64,000 nucleotides of DNA from Burkholderiales bacterium. Lineage in GTDB: Bacteria > Pseudomonadota > Gammaproteobacteria > Burkholderiales > Casimicrobiaceae. Positions 27,227 through 35,535 of this stretch are shown one piece after another. Every line of letters begins with the position of its first letter. The first letter of the stretch is position 1. The DNA lies in contig JAICKU010000011.1 of NCBI GenBank assembly GCA_025927765.1, positions 1-64,000 of the forward strand, written 5' to 3'. The position numbers and the translations under genes are program-made. The notes under the pieces were generated by a model. It searched no databases. It had not been told where the DNA came from and worked only from the letters and a program-made list of their open reading frames with translations.

Positions 27227-28787
27227 GCAGCGACTCGACGAGCGGCGCGCTGACCGGGCCGGCCACCTGGTCGGGCCACAGACCGCTCATCCACACGCCG
27301 ATTTCCTCGACGTCGGTTTCGGTGACGCGCTTTGCATGCGACAGGCGGCCGTTCGCCATCACCGCGATGCGATCACAGATCTCGAACAGTTCCTCGAGAT
27401 CCTCGGACACCACGAGCACGGCGGCGCCGGCGTTGCGAAGTTCGATGAGCGATTGGCGGATCGACACCGCCGCCCCGACATCGACGCCCCACGTCGGCTG
27501 CGATACGACGAGCACCTTCGGATGCTGCATCACCTCCCGACCGACGATGAATTTCTGCAGGTTGCCGCCCGACAGGCTCTTCGCTTCGGCATGCGGGCCC
27601 GCGCACTTCACATCGAAATCATCGATGCAACGCCGAGCGAAGTCGGTGATCGCGTCGGATCGCAGCATGCCGAGCGCAACCATCCGCTGGGCATGCGCCG
27701 TCAGCAGCGCATTGTCGGCAAGCGACATCGACGGGATCGCGGCGCGACCCAGCCGCTCTTCGGGAATGAAGCAAAGCCCGAGCCGTCGACGTGCGGCGGC
27801 ACCGAGGCGTGCCACCGCTATCCCGCACACATGAATGGCATCGTCATCGGGCGTGCTGCGTTCGCCGGACAGCGCCGCGAGCAGCTCCTGCTGTCCATTG
27901 CCGGAGATGCCGGCGATGCCGAGGATTTCGCCGCTTCGCACGGCCAGCCGGATGTCGGCCAAATCGGTGCCGAATGGATCGTCGCAGACAAGGGAAAGCC
28001 CGTTGACGACGAGGCGTTCCTCACCGTCGCCCGCGGCCTCGGGATGATTGCATTTGGGCAAGTCGCGGCCGATCATCAGGCGCGCCATGCTGGCGGCGGT
28101 CTCGCGCTGCGGCTCGCACGTTCCGGTCACCTTGGCCGCGCGGAGCACCGTTGCACGATGACAAAGCGCCTTGATCTCGTCGAGCTTGTGGCTGATGTAG
28201 AGAACGCTGCAGCCTTCACCCGCCACCTGCCGCAACGTCTCGAACAGTCGCGTTGCGGCCTGCGGCGTCAGCACGGACGTCGGCTCGTCCATGATGAGCA
28301 GCTGCAGATCCTGCAGCAGGCAGCGAATGATTTCCACGCGCTGGCGCTCGCCGATGGAGAGCGAATGGACGAGCGCCCGAGGATCGACGGTCAGGCCGTA
28401 GCGTTCCGACACTCCCCCGATCCGCGCGGCGACGTCGTCGAGACCGGGGTTGCCTGGCAACACCAGCGCGACGTTTTCGGCGACGGTCAGCGTTTCGAAC
28501 AGCGAGAAGTGCTGGAAGACCATGCCGATGCCGAGCTCGCGCGCATGCGCAGGACTGGCGACGTCGATCCGCGCACCATGCCAGAGGATCTCGCCCGCGT
28601 CCGGCTTGACGACGCCGTAGATGATCTTCATGAGCGTGCTCTTGCCGGCGCCGTTTTCACCCAGGACAGCGTGAATCTCGCCCGGCATGACGCGAAGATC
28701 GATGCCGTCGTTGGCGACGACCGCGGGATAGGACTTGCAGATGCCCCGCAATTCCAGTCGCGCGGGATTGTCGTTACGCGCGGCCAC
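27216..28787 (-). CDS. nucleoside/nucleobase ABC transporter ATPase (duplicated domain)
   Basis: A 523-residue ATPase with two ABC domains, as in RbsA/YufO-type importers. The first has Walker A GENGAGKSTLMKIIYG, signature LSIGERQRVEIIRCLL and Walker B LLIMDEPTSVLTP. The second has a degenerate Walker A (GISGNGQQELLAALSG) and signature LSGGNLQKFIVGREV, which is normal for this family. The GTG start at 28787 follows a 59-nt leader from the promoter at 28853-28881. It is the first gene of the operon ATPase-permease-permease-BMP protein-CodA-like-GuaD-like. Confidence 0.92.
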   Translation of the reverse strand: MAARNDNPARLELRGICKSYPAVVANDGIDLRVMPGEIHAVLGENGAGKSTLMKIIYGVVKPDAGEILWHGARIDVASPAHARELGIGMVFQHFSLFETLTVAENVALVLPGNPGLDDVAARIGGVSERYGLTVDPRALVHSLSIGERQRVEIIRCLLQDLQLLIMDEPTSVLTPQAATRLFETLRQVAGEGCSVLYISHKLDEIKALCHRATVLRAAKVTGTCEPQRETAASMARLMIGRDLPKCNHPEAAGDGEERLVVNGLSLVCDDPFGTDLADIRLAVRSGEILGIAGISGNGQQELLAALSGERSTPDDDAIHVCGIAVARLGAAARRRLGLCFIPEERLGRAAIPSMSLADNALLTAHAQRMVALGMLRSDAITDFARRCIDDFDVKCAGPHAEAKSLSGGNLQKFIVGREVMQHPKVLVVSQPTWGVDVGAAVSIRQSLIELRNAGAAVLVVSEDLEELFEICDRIAVMANGRLSHAKRVTETDVEEIGVWMSGLWPDQVAGPVSAPLVESLHAT

Positions 28788-28852
28788 GACGAGCGTCAGT
28801 GATGTTCACAGGCTCCAGATGCCCGTCGCGGTCGCGCGCACGAGCGGGGACC

Positions 28853-28894
28853 AGTAAACTGGCTATCACGCACGTTGTCAAGATATTTCGAAAT
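28853..28894 (-). promoter_or_regulatory. promoter with upstream ATTTCGAAAT palindrome (BMP importer operon)
   Basis: On the minus strand, -35 TTGACA (28881-28876), a 17-bp spacer and -10 TTTACT (28858-28853) predict a start near 28846. The palindrome ATTTCGAAAT (28885-28894) lies three bases upstream of the -35, as at 22148-22189. Even the spacer shares a GATAG core with that promoter. This repeated architecture argues for one regulator acting on both operons. Confidence 0.75.
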
Positions 28895-29002
28895 TCCACA
28901 GGAGTTGCCTGCGCAAGGAGCGGCGGGGAGAACGATCGGGCTCCGGCTCGAGCCGGAAAGGTCGGCGTCCCGCCTCGTCGCGCTGGCGCCGAAGAAGCAG
29001 AT

Positions 29003-29034
29003 ATTTCGAAATTCCTGCCTGTATGCGATATTAT
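29003..29034 (+). promoter_or_regulatory. candidate promoter with ATTTCGAAAT palindrome (split fdrA / ylbE operon)
   Basis: The 331-bp divergent gap 28788-29118 holds a second copy of the motif here, GATATTTCGAAATTCC (16 bp identical to the copy at 28883-28898). Downstream on the plus strand is TATTAT (29029-29034), a good -10, which would give a start near 29041 and place the palindrome over the -35 region. No separate TTGACA is present, so the site may be an activator site replacing the -35, or a repressor site. A GC-rich self-complementary CCGGCTCGAGCCGG lies in between. Confidence 0.55.
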
Positions 29035-29118
29035 CCGTGACCTTGCACGCCGTCACCCGGCAATCGCCGGCACACCCTCGCGCGCCTGAAACGGTTACGG
29101 AGAACGGGAGAGCACGTC

Positions 29119-29289
29119 ATGGAAACGGACAAGCTGCTGCAATCGGAGGTGCGCGTGATCAATATCGGACTCGCCGAGTTCGCCCACGACCTCGAGCGGT
29201 GCGACGTGCCCGTGGTCCACGTCGAATGGTCGCCTCCCGCCGTCGGCGATCCCCGGATCGCGGCGCTGCTCGCCAAGCTCGGCGGCTGA
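29119..29289 (+). CDS. small protein equivalent to the detached C-terminal domain of FdrA
   Basis: A 56-residue ORF, too short for the track, starting at ATG 29119 after GGAGAGCACGTC and ending 7 bp before the DUF1116 gene. Its sequence has the pattern VRVINIGLAEFAHDL...PVVHVEWSP...GDPRIAALLAKL. From memory of E. coli FdrA (about 555 residues), the last ~50 residues of that protein read VAVINIGLRSFALEL...PVVHYQWSPVAGG, a clear match. The FdrA encoded at 30612 here is 502 residues and ends before this domain. So FdrA is split, with the C-terminal piece encoded first, ahead of the DUF1116 gene. It probably re-associates with the main FdrA chain. Confidence 0.78.
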   Translation: METDKLLQSEVRVINIGLAEFAHDLERCDVPVVHVEWSPPAVGDPRIAALLAKLGG

Positions 29290-29296
29290 GGGTGAG

Positions 29297-30559
29297 ATGA
29301 CGAGCGCGTCCCCCGACACCATCGCCGGCGCCAACCGCGAGGCGCTGCGGCGCATCCTCGCGAGCGATCCCGTCCTCGTGGACGTTCAGCTCGCTCGCGA
29401 CGCGATCCCGCGGCTTCCCGATCGTACGATCCTGCACGCAGGCCCGCCGATCGGCTGGGACCGCATGTGCGGGCCGATGCGGGGCGCGGTCGCCGGTGCG
29501 ATCGTGTTCGAAGGATGGGCGGACGACCTCGATGCTGCGGCGCGGCTCGCGGCATCGGGCGAGATCCGCTTCGAGCCGAATCACCATTACGACGGCGTGG
29601 GGCCGATGACGGGCATCACGACGCGCAACATGGCGGTGCTGGTCGTCGAGAACCGCGCGTTCGGCAACCGGGCCTTCTGCACGGTGAACGAAGGCATCGG
29701 CAACGTGATGCGCTTCGGCGGCAACGATCGCGAGGTCATCGAGCGTCTCCAGTGGATCGCGTCCGTCGCCGGCCCCGCGCTCGGAGCGGCGATTCGCCAC
29801 CGCAAGGGCATTCCGCTCAAGAGCCTCATCGCGCGCGGCCTGTCGATGGGCGACGAAATGCACATGCGCAACGCCGCGTGCTCGAGCCTGATCCTGCGCG
29901 AACTCGCCGGCGACCTCGCGGACACGGCGCGCTCCGACCTGAGCCGCATCCTGCGGTTCATCGCCGGCAACGACATGTTCTTCCTGAATGTCGCGATGGC
30001 GATGGCGAAGTCGATCGCTGCCGCGGCGCACGACATCCCGCACTCGACGGTCGTCACGACGATGGCTCGCAATGGCACCGATTTCGGCATTCGCGTGAGC
30101 GGCACCGGCGATCACTGGTTCACCGGCCCCGCGCAGATGGCGCGCGGACTGCTGTTCGCCGGCTTTTGCGAAGCCGACGGCAACGTGGACATCGGCGATT
30201 CGTGCATCACCGAAACGGTCGGGCTCGGCGGCTTCGCGATGGCGGCGTCGCCGGCCGTCGTCGGCTTCATCGGCGCGGGAACGCTCTCCGACGCGATCGC
30301 GTACACGCACCGCATGCGCGAGATCACCGTCGGCACGAACGCCGACTGGGCGCTGCCCACGCTCGAGATGGCGGGCGTGCCCACCGGCATCGACATCCGC
30401 AAGGTGCTGGCCACCGGTGTGCTGCCGGTCATCAACACCGCGATCGCCAACCGCTTGCCAGGGCGCGGCCAGGTGGGCGCCGGCGTCGTTCACCCGCCGC
30501 TGACCTGTTTCGAGCAGGCGCTGATCAGGTTTGCCGAAATGAATGGAGCCGACGCATGA
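29297..30559 (+). CDS. DUF1116 protein, YlbE/AllG-type carbamoyltransferase subunit (copy 1)
   Basis: A 420-residue DUF1116 protein homologous to E. coli YlbE. Conserved stretches include HAGPPIGWDRMCGPMRGAV, PNHHYDGVGPMTG, RAFCTVNEGIGNVMRFGGND, ARGLSMGDEMHMRN and ARNGTDFGIRVSGTGD. In E. coli YlbE acts with FdrA and YlbF and the three have been reported to form oxamate carbamoyltransferase, which phosphorolyses oxalurate to oxamate and carbamoyl phosphate. The gene is flanked by both parts of split FdrA, so it is likely that complex's partner. A second DUF1116 copy lies at 34227. Cytoplasmic; no signal peptide. Confidence 0.88.
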   Translation: MTSASPDTIAGANREALRRILASDPVLVDVQLARDAIPRLPDRTILHAGPPIGWDRMCGPMRGAVAGAIVFEGWADDLDAAARLAASGEIRFEPNHHYDGVGPMTGITTRNMAVLVVENRAFGNRAFCTVNEGIGNVMRFGGNDREVIERLQWIASVAGPALGAAIRHRKGIPLKSLIARGLSMGDEMHMRNAACSSLILRELAGDLADTARSDLSRILRFIAGNDMFFLNVAMAMAKSIAAAAHDIPHSTVVTTMARNGTDFGIRVSGTGDHWFTGPAQMARGLLFAGFCEADGNVDIGDSCITETVGLGGFAMAASPAVVGFIGAGTLSDAIAYTHRMREITVGTNADWALPTLEMAGVPTGIDIRKVLATGVLPVINTAIANRLPGRGQVGAGVVHPPLTCFEQALIRFAEMNGADA

Positions 30560-30611
30560 GCGCGCAGGGCCGCGAATCGATTCCGCAGTGCAACGCCCGG
30601 AGGGGAGTCCA

Positions 30612-32120
30612 ATGACCACCGTCGTCAACCAGGTTCGCCGCGCGTTCTATCGCGACTCGGTCGCCCTCATGCGCATCTCGCGCGCGGTTGCCGCGCTTCC
30701 GGGCGTCGGCGACGCGGCGCTCATGATCGGCTCGACGACCAACAAGAAGCTGATGCAGGACGCCGGGTTGCTCAATGCCGACGGCGAAGGGGCGTCGCCG
30801 AACGACCTCGTCTTCGCCGTCACGGCCGACACTCTGGAGAATGCAAACTCGGCGCTCGCCGAGGCTGCGCGCCTGCTCGACGAGCCGAGCACGTCCGAGC
30901 AAGGCGACGCGCGCTGGCACCCGAAATCGCTCGACACCGCGCTCTCGCAGTTGCCGGGCGCCAACATTGCGCTGATTTCGGTGCCCGGCGAATTCGCAGC
31001 GGCCGAGGCGCGGCGCGCGCTGAACCGCGGCCTGCACGTGATGATGTTCAGCGACAACGTGCCCGTCGCCGACGAGGTCGCGCTGAAGCAGGACGCGCGT
31101 GCCCGCGGACTGCTGATGATGGGCCCCGATTGCGGCACGTCGATCATCGGCGGCGTCCCCCTCGCGTTCGCGAACGTGATCGCGCGCGGCGACATCGGCA
31201 TCGTCGGGGCGTCGGGAACCGGCTTGCAGGAAGTGTCGACGTTGATCGCCCGCCACGGCGGTGGCGTGTCGCACGCGATCGGCGTGGGCGGCCGCGACCT
31301 CAAGCAGGCGGTCGGCGGCATCACGACGCTGATGGCGTTCGACGCGCTCGACCGCGATCCGGGCACGCGACAGATCGTGCTGATCTCGAAACCGCCCGAG
31401 GCGTCGGTGGCGAACGCCGTGCTCGAGCGGATCGGCCAAAGCGACAAGAAAGTGTCGATCTGCTTCATCGGGACGGGCGAGATGCGCGTGCCGCCGAATG
31501 CCGCGCTCTTCTCCGACCTGCGATCGACCGCCGAAAGCGCGCTCGGGGGCAAGCGCATCGGATGGCAAGGCACGGCGCCGTCGCCGGCGGAGCTCGCGCG
31601 CCGCGTCGGCCGAGGCCGCACGCGCGTGCGCGGACTCTTCTCCGGAGGCACGATGTGCGCCGAAGCGCAGGTGTTCTTCGGCCGCGCGGGCGTCGAAGTC
31701 ACGTCGAACGTGCCGATTCCCGGGGTGCGCGAGGCGGACGCCGGTTCGAGGGAGGGCAACGTCCTGCTCGATCTCGGCGACGACGAGTACACGGTCGGCC
31801 GGCCGCATCCGATGATCGACGCGACGCTACGCAATCGCATGCTCGCCGAGACGCTCGCGGACGATCGCACGGCGGTCGTGCTGCTCGACGTCGTCATCGG
31901 CTACGGCGCCCACGCCGATCCCGCGAGCGAACTCGTGTCGGCCTTACCCGACGCGCGAGCGAGGCAGGCGGTCGTGATCACGTCCGTTTGCGGCACCGAG
32001 GACGATCCGCAAAGCTATTCGCGCCAGGCGCGCGTGCTCGAGGATGCGGGTGTCGTCGTCGCGCCGTCGAATGCGCACGCGGCGGAAATCGCGCTCGACG
32101 TGCTGCGCGCGCTCGCCTAG
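30612..32120 (+). CDS. fdrA: FdrA-like protein, main part (acyl-CoA synthetase-like fold)
   Basis: A 502-residue protein with the succinyl-CoA-synthetase-like domains of FdrA. Typical stretches are RAFYRDSVALMRISRAV at the start, ALISVPGEFAAAEARRAL, MMFSDNVPVADEVALK, MGPDCGTSIIGGVPLAFANV, GIVGASGTGLQEVS and LGDDEYTVGRPHPMIDATLRN. It lacks the last ~50 residues of full-length FdrA, which are encoded separately at 29119. The ATG at 30612 follows GGAGGGGAGTCCA. It converges on the DUF2877 gene with only 4 bp between stops. The proposed role is transfer of a carbamoyl group to phosphate as part of an oxamate-carbamoyltransferase-like complex. Confidence 0.88.
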   Translation: MTTVVNQVRRAFYRDSVALMRISRAVAALPGVGDAALMIGSTTNKKLMQDAGLLNADGEGASPNDLVFAVTADTLENANSALAEAARLLDEPSTSEQGDARWHPKSLDTALSQLPGANIALISVPGEFAAAEARRALNRGLHVMMFSDNVPVADEVALKQDARARGLLMMGPDCGTSIIGGVPLAFANVIARGDIGIVGASGTGLQEVSTLIARHGGGVSHAIGVGGRDLKQAVGGITTLMAFDALDRDPGTRQIVLISKPPEASVANAVLERIGQSDKKVSICFIGTGEMRVPPNAALFSDLRSTAESALGGKRIGWQGTAPSPAELARRVGRGRTRVRGLFSGGTMCAEAQVFFGRAGVEVTSNVPIPGVREADAGSREGNVLLDLGDDEYTVGRPHPMIDATLRNRMLAETLADDRTAVVLLDVVIGYGAHADPASELVSALPDARARQAVVITSVCGTEDDPQSYSRQARVLEDAGVVVAPSNAHAAEIALDVLRALA

Positions 32121-32124
32121 AACC

Positions 32125-33012
32125 TCATCGGACGAGCGCCGCGCAGACGGCCACGGCGCCCGCGAGGCAATCCCAGCCGGACGTGTGACCGACGGCGTCG
32201 ACGGCGTCGAGGCACGCGTCGAGCGACGGCTGCCCCGGCTGCAGCAGACATGCGAGCACATCGAACAGCACGATCGATGCTTCGCCGGTCGACGCGCAGC
32301 GAAGGTACGCGTGGCTCACGAGGTTCGTCGCGTGCGCCGCACGAGGCAGAACGGCGTCCGCCAGCCGCGACGCGATCGCGCCGTGACCGAAGAAGTTCAA
32401 CGCCGCCATCACCCCGCACAGGTAATCGTCGCCCGACGGCGTGAGACCGCCGCCGAGGCCGATCAGCGCCTCGACGTCCGGCACCGGCTCCTCGCGACTC
32501 GAAAGCGACGTCGCGAGCCACGCGCGGAGCGCCGCGATCGTCGGGGCCGACGCCTCGAGCAGCCGATCGTTCCCGGCACGCGACGTGCCGTCCGGCACGC
32601 CTAGCAGCGGACCATAGCCGCCCGGTGCGCGTGCCGCGACCGACGCCGCAAGCCGCGCGAGACCCGCGCGCAGTACTCCCGCGTCGACCCCGCGCGGCCC
32701 GGCCGGGCGCGTCCATACCTGGGCGCCCTCGAAATCGATGCGAAAGCGTCCATCGATATGGAGCGACATGCCGTCGCGCACGACGTCGACATTCGGCGCG
32801 AGCCCGCGAGCGGCCCAGGCCACACGTTCCTCGCAGAGCGCGTTCAGCGGCCCCGCGCGAAGGCCGAGCTGACCGAAGCACACGAGGTCGTCGCCGAAGC
32901 GAACGTAGAAGCTGCGCTGGAACACCGCGAGCACGCCGCCGCGGTCGTGCGCGCGCAGCGTGTCGGCGGCGCGGCTGCCGACGACGACGACGTTGATGCG
33001 CGCGTGCGGCAC
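32125..33012 (-). CDS. DUF2877 protein, YlbF/AllH-type carbamoyltransferase subunit
   Basis: A 295-residue DUF2877 protein, the family of E. coli YlbF. A Gly-rich segment LIGLGGGLTPSGDDYLCGVMAALNFF (about 194-219) is the family hallmark. In E. coli the gene lies with fdrA, ylbE and the carbamate kinase gene ybcF and has been reported as the third subunit of oxamate carbamoyltransferase. Here it is on the minus strand, 19 bp downstream of carbamate kinase, so the two form a separate operon converging on fdrA. Confidence 0.82.
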   Translation of the reverse strand: MPHARINVVVVGSRAADTLRAHDRGGVLAVFQRSFYVRFGDDLVCFGQLGLRAGPLNALCEERVAWAARGLAPNVDVVRDGMSLHIDGRFRIDFEGAQVWTRPAGPRGVDAGVLRAGLARLAASVAARAPGGYGPLLGVPDGTSRAGNDRLLEASAPTIAALRAWLATSLSSREEPVPDVEALIGLGGGLTPSGDDYLCGVMAALNFFGHGAIASRLADAVLPRAAHATNLVSHAYLRCASTGEASIVLFDVLACLLQPGQPSLDACLDAVDAVGHTSGWDCLAGAVAVCAALVR

Positions 33013-33031
33013 GGTCGGCGCGCCGCCGACA

Positions 33032-33994
33032 TCAGTCGGCGACGATGTGCGTCCCTGCTTGGCCGCGAAGGACCGGCACGGCGTCCTCGAGCCGGCCGAT
33101 CATCACTCGACGGCCGCCGCCTTCGAGAAACTGGATCGCGGCGTCGATCTTCGGTCCCATGCTGCCCGGCGGGAACTGTCCTTCGGCGTGCCACTTGCGG
33201 ACTTCGGCGAGCGTGACCCGGTCGAGCGGGCGCTGGTCCGGCTTGCCGAAGTTGATGGCGACACGCGGGACCGCCGTGAGGATCATCAGGTCGTCGATAT
33301 GCAGCACGTTCGCCATGAGCGCCGACGTGCGATCCTTGTCGATGACCGCCTCGACACCCCGCCGCTGGCCCCTGCCGCTGCGCACGACCGGCACACCGCC
33401 GCCGCCGCCGGCGATGACGACCGCGCCGCTCTTCGCGACCGTCTGCACGAGCGAGATGTCGACGATGTGCCGCGGACGCGGTGAAGGCACGACGTGGCGC
33501 CAGCCCCTGCCGGAATCCTCGCGCATCTGCCAGCCGAGTTCCTCCTGCAGCGCCTTCGCCTCCTGCTCGGTGTAGAAGTAGCCGATCGGCTTCGATGGAT
33601 TGGCGAACGCGGGATCGTTCGGGTCGACTTCGACCTGCGTCAGCAGGCACACGACGTGGCGAGGATTGCCCTTGGCGCGCAGCGCGTTTTCGAGCGCCTG
33701 CATCAGCAGATAGGCGATACCGCCCTGGCTGTGCGCGACACAGATGTCGAGCGACATCGGCTCGACGCGCTGGCGCGCGATCGACTGGCGCATGAGGATC
33801 TTGCCGACGACCGGGCCGTTGCCGTGCGTGATGATGAGCTCGTTGCCGAGCTCCATGACGGGCAACAGCGCGTCGCCAAGCCTGGCCGCCACCTCGGCCT
33901 GCTCCGAAGGCGTGCCGCGAATGCCTTCGGGATGCGTGGCATTGCCGCCTATCGCGATCACCAGGCGCTCCGGAATGCCATTGGCGTTCGACAT
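33032..33994 (-). CDS. arcC: carbamate kinase (catabolic)
   Basis: A 320-residue amino-acid-kinase-fold enzyme. Signatures are VIAIGGNATHPEG at the N-terminus, LIITHGNGPVVGKILM, VVIAGGGGGVPVV, DKDRTSALMANVLHIDDLMILTAV and the C-terminal FPPGSMGPKIDAAIQFLEGGG. It converts carbamoyl phosphate plus ADP to ATP, CO2 and NH3 and so conserves energy from carbamoyl-phosphate-forming pathways. No arginine deiminase or ornithine carbamoyltransferase gene is nearby; the adjacent FdrA/YlbE/YlbF set is the evident source of carbamoyl phosphate. Start at ATG 33994 with AGGA upstream; the ORF track start lies 66 bp further up. Confidence 0.94.
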   Translation of the reverse strand: MSNANGIPERLVIAIGGNATHPEGIRGTPSEQAEVAARLGDALLPVMELGNELIITHGNGPVVGKILMRQSIARQRVEPMSLDICVAHSQGGIAYLLMQALENALRAKGNPRHVVCLLTQVEVDPNDPAFANPSKPIGYFYTEQEAKALQEELGWQMREDSGRGWRHVVPSPRPRHIVDISLVQTVAKSGAVVIAGGGGGVPVVRSGRGQRRGVEAVIDKDRTSALMANVLHIDDLMILTAVPRVAINFGKPDQRPLDRVTLAEVRKWHAEGQFPPGSMGPKIDAAIQFLEGGGRRVMIGRLEDAVPVLRGQAGTHIVAD

Positions 33995-34099
33995 CGGTGA
34001 TTCCTCGAATCCACCCGCCGCAAGTCGCCGCGCACGCAGTGCGCGCGCGGCGGGGCGCAAGGCGGGTAGATTAAGGCATCGCGCGCGCTTGTGCGAGTT

Positions 34100-34178
34100 T
34101 TTCGAAATTTTTCGACTGTGGCACGATCGACGGTTACTTCGATCTTTATTGCCTGCGCTCGCCGCGCTCCGGTATCAT
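34100..34178. promoter_or_regulatory. divergent regulatory region between arcC and the second ylbE
   Basis: This lies in the 232-bp gap 33995-34226. A TTTCGAAA palindrome inside TTTTTCGAAATTTTTCG (core 34100-34107) is a weaker variant of the motif in the other island promoters. Toward ylbE copy 2, TTGCCT (34149-34154), 18 bp and TATCAT (34173-34178) form a plausible promoter with a start near 34185. Toward arcC the sequence after the palindrome aligns in spacing with the other promoters but the hexamers (TCGCAC, TAATCT) are poor. Confidence 0.45.
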
Positions 34179-34226
34179 CGGACGCGGCGTCACGCGACCG
34201 CCAGAAACGACGAGGAGAAACGCGCC

Positions 34227-35477
34227 GTGCAGAAGATCGAACTCGCGAACAGGGAAGCGCTGCGCACTATTCTCGACGGGCAGCCGGTGCTCGTCGACGT
34301 GCAGCCCGCGGGCAGCGTGATCGAGGGTCTCGGCAGGAACGTGATCCTCCACTCCGGTCCCCCGATCTCATGGGAGCGGATGTGCGGGCCGATGCGTGGA
34401 GCGGTATGCGGCATCGCCGTGTTCGAAGGCTGGGTCGCCGACCTCGACGACGCGGCGCGCGCCGCGGCAAGCGGCCGGTTCGCCTTCCACCCGAACCACC
34501 ATTTCGGCGCGGTCGGTCCGATGACCGGCATGACGACGATGAGCCAGCCGGTGATGATCGTCGAGAACAAGGCGTTCGGAAACCGCGCCTACTGCACGAT
34601 CAACGAGGGCCTCGGCAAGGTGATGCGCTTCGGCGGCAACGACGCCGAAGTGCTCGAGCGGCTGCGCTGGATCGCCGATGTGCTCGGGCCGGCGCTTTCC
34701 GCGGCGCTGACGGCGAGCGGTGGCCTCGGTCTCAAGAGCATCATCGCGCGCGGCCTCGCCATGGGCGACGAGATGCATCAGCGCAACGTCGCGTGCTCGG
34801 CGCTGTTCCTGCGCGAGATCGCACCTTCGCTCGCACGCACGTCTCGCGATCGCGACACGCTCGCCGAAGTGATGGCGTTCATCGGCAGGAACGACCAGTT
34901 CTTCCTGAACGTGGCGATGGCGATGGGCAAGGCGATGACGGACCCCGCGAGCGGCATCGACGGCTCGTCGATCGTCACCGTGATGTGCCGCAACGGCACC
35001 GACTTCGGCGTGCGCGTGAGCGGCACCGGCGATCGCTGGTACACCGCGCCGGTCGAGATGCCGGTCGGCCTCTTCTTCCCCGGCTACTCGCAACGCGACG
35101 CGAATCCCGACATGGGCGATTCCGCGATCGTCGAAACGATCGGCCTCGGCGGTTTCGCGATGGCCACCGCGCCGGCAGTCGCGGGCTTCGTCGGCGCCGG
35201 TTCCGCGCGCGACGCGGCCAACTACACGAACGCGATGTACGAGATCACCGTCGGCCGCAATGCCGAGTGGACGATGCCGAATCTCGACTTCGCCGGCGTG
35301 CCGACGGGCATCGACATCCGCAAGGTTCTCGCGACCGGCCAGGCACCGGTGATCAATACCGGAATCGCGCACCGCGAGGCGGGTGTCGGCCAGGTCGGTG
35401 CAGGTATCGTGCGCGCTCCGCTCGCATGCTTCGAGCAGGCACTAACCGGACTCGCGCAGCAACTGGGCGTCGACTGA
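34227..35477 (+). CDS. ylbE: DUF1116 protein, YlbE/AllG-type carbamoyltransferase subunit (copy 2)
   Basis: A 416-residue paralogue of the protein at 29297. It reads HSGPPISWERMCGPMRGAV, PNHHFGAVGPMTGMTTM, RAYCTINEGLGKVMRFGGND, RNDQFFLNVAMAMGKAMTDPA and GIAHREAGVGQVGAGIV. Several stretches (DQFFLN, GYSQRDANPDMGDSAIVE) are closer to E. coli YlbE than copy 1 is. The GTG at 34227 with GAGGAGA upstream gives the family N-terminus; the 577-residue track ORF runs back over the divergent promoter. It heads an operon with the GntR regulator, a binding protein, an amidohydrolase, an amidase and a PRTase. No FdrA gene is adjacent, so it may swap with copy 1. Confidence 0.88.
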   Translation: MQKIELANREALRTILDGQPVLVDVQPAGSVIEGLGRNVILHSGPPISWERMCGPMRGAVCGIAVFEGWVADLDDAARAAASGRFAFHPNHHFGAVGPMTGMTTMSQPVMIVENKAFGNRAYCTINEGLGKVMRFGGNDAEVLERLRWIADVLGPALSAALTASGGLGLKSIIARGLAMGDEMHQRNVACSALFLREIAPSLARTSRDRDTLAEVMAFIGRNDQFFLNVAMAMGKAMTDPASGIDGSSIVTVMCRNGTDFGVRVSGTGDRWYTAPVEMPVGLFFPGYSQRDANPDMGDSAIVETIGLGGFAMATAPAVAGFVGAGSARDAANYTNAMYEITVGRNAEWTMPNLDFAGVPTGIDIRKVLATGQAPVINTGIAHREAGVGQVGAGIVRAPLACFEQALTGLAQQLGVD

Positions 35478-35535
35478 GAGACCGGCAAGGCATGAATTCT
35501 CGGTTTGGCGACGACGCTAACGAAGGCGATAGAAG

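Noticed and set aside
30612-32120. Naming FdrA as an acyl-CoA synthetase or fumarate-related protein
   Set aside because: The fold resembles succinyl-CoA synthetase, but the neighbours (DUF1116, DUF2877, carbamate kinase) point to carbamoyl transfer; the old name is not functional evidence.
33032-33994. Arginine deiminase pathway
   Set aside because: Carbamate kinase is present, but arcA (deiminase), arcB (ornithine carbamoyltransferase) and arcD are not in the window.
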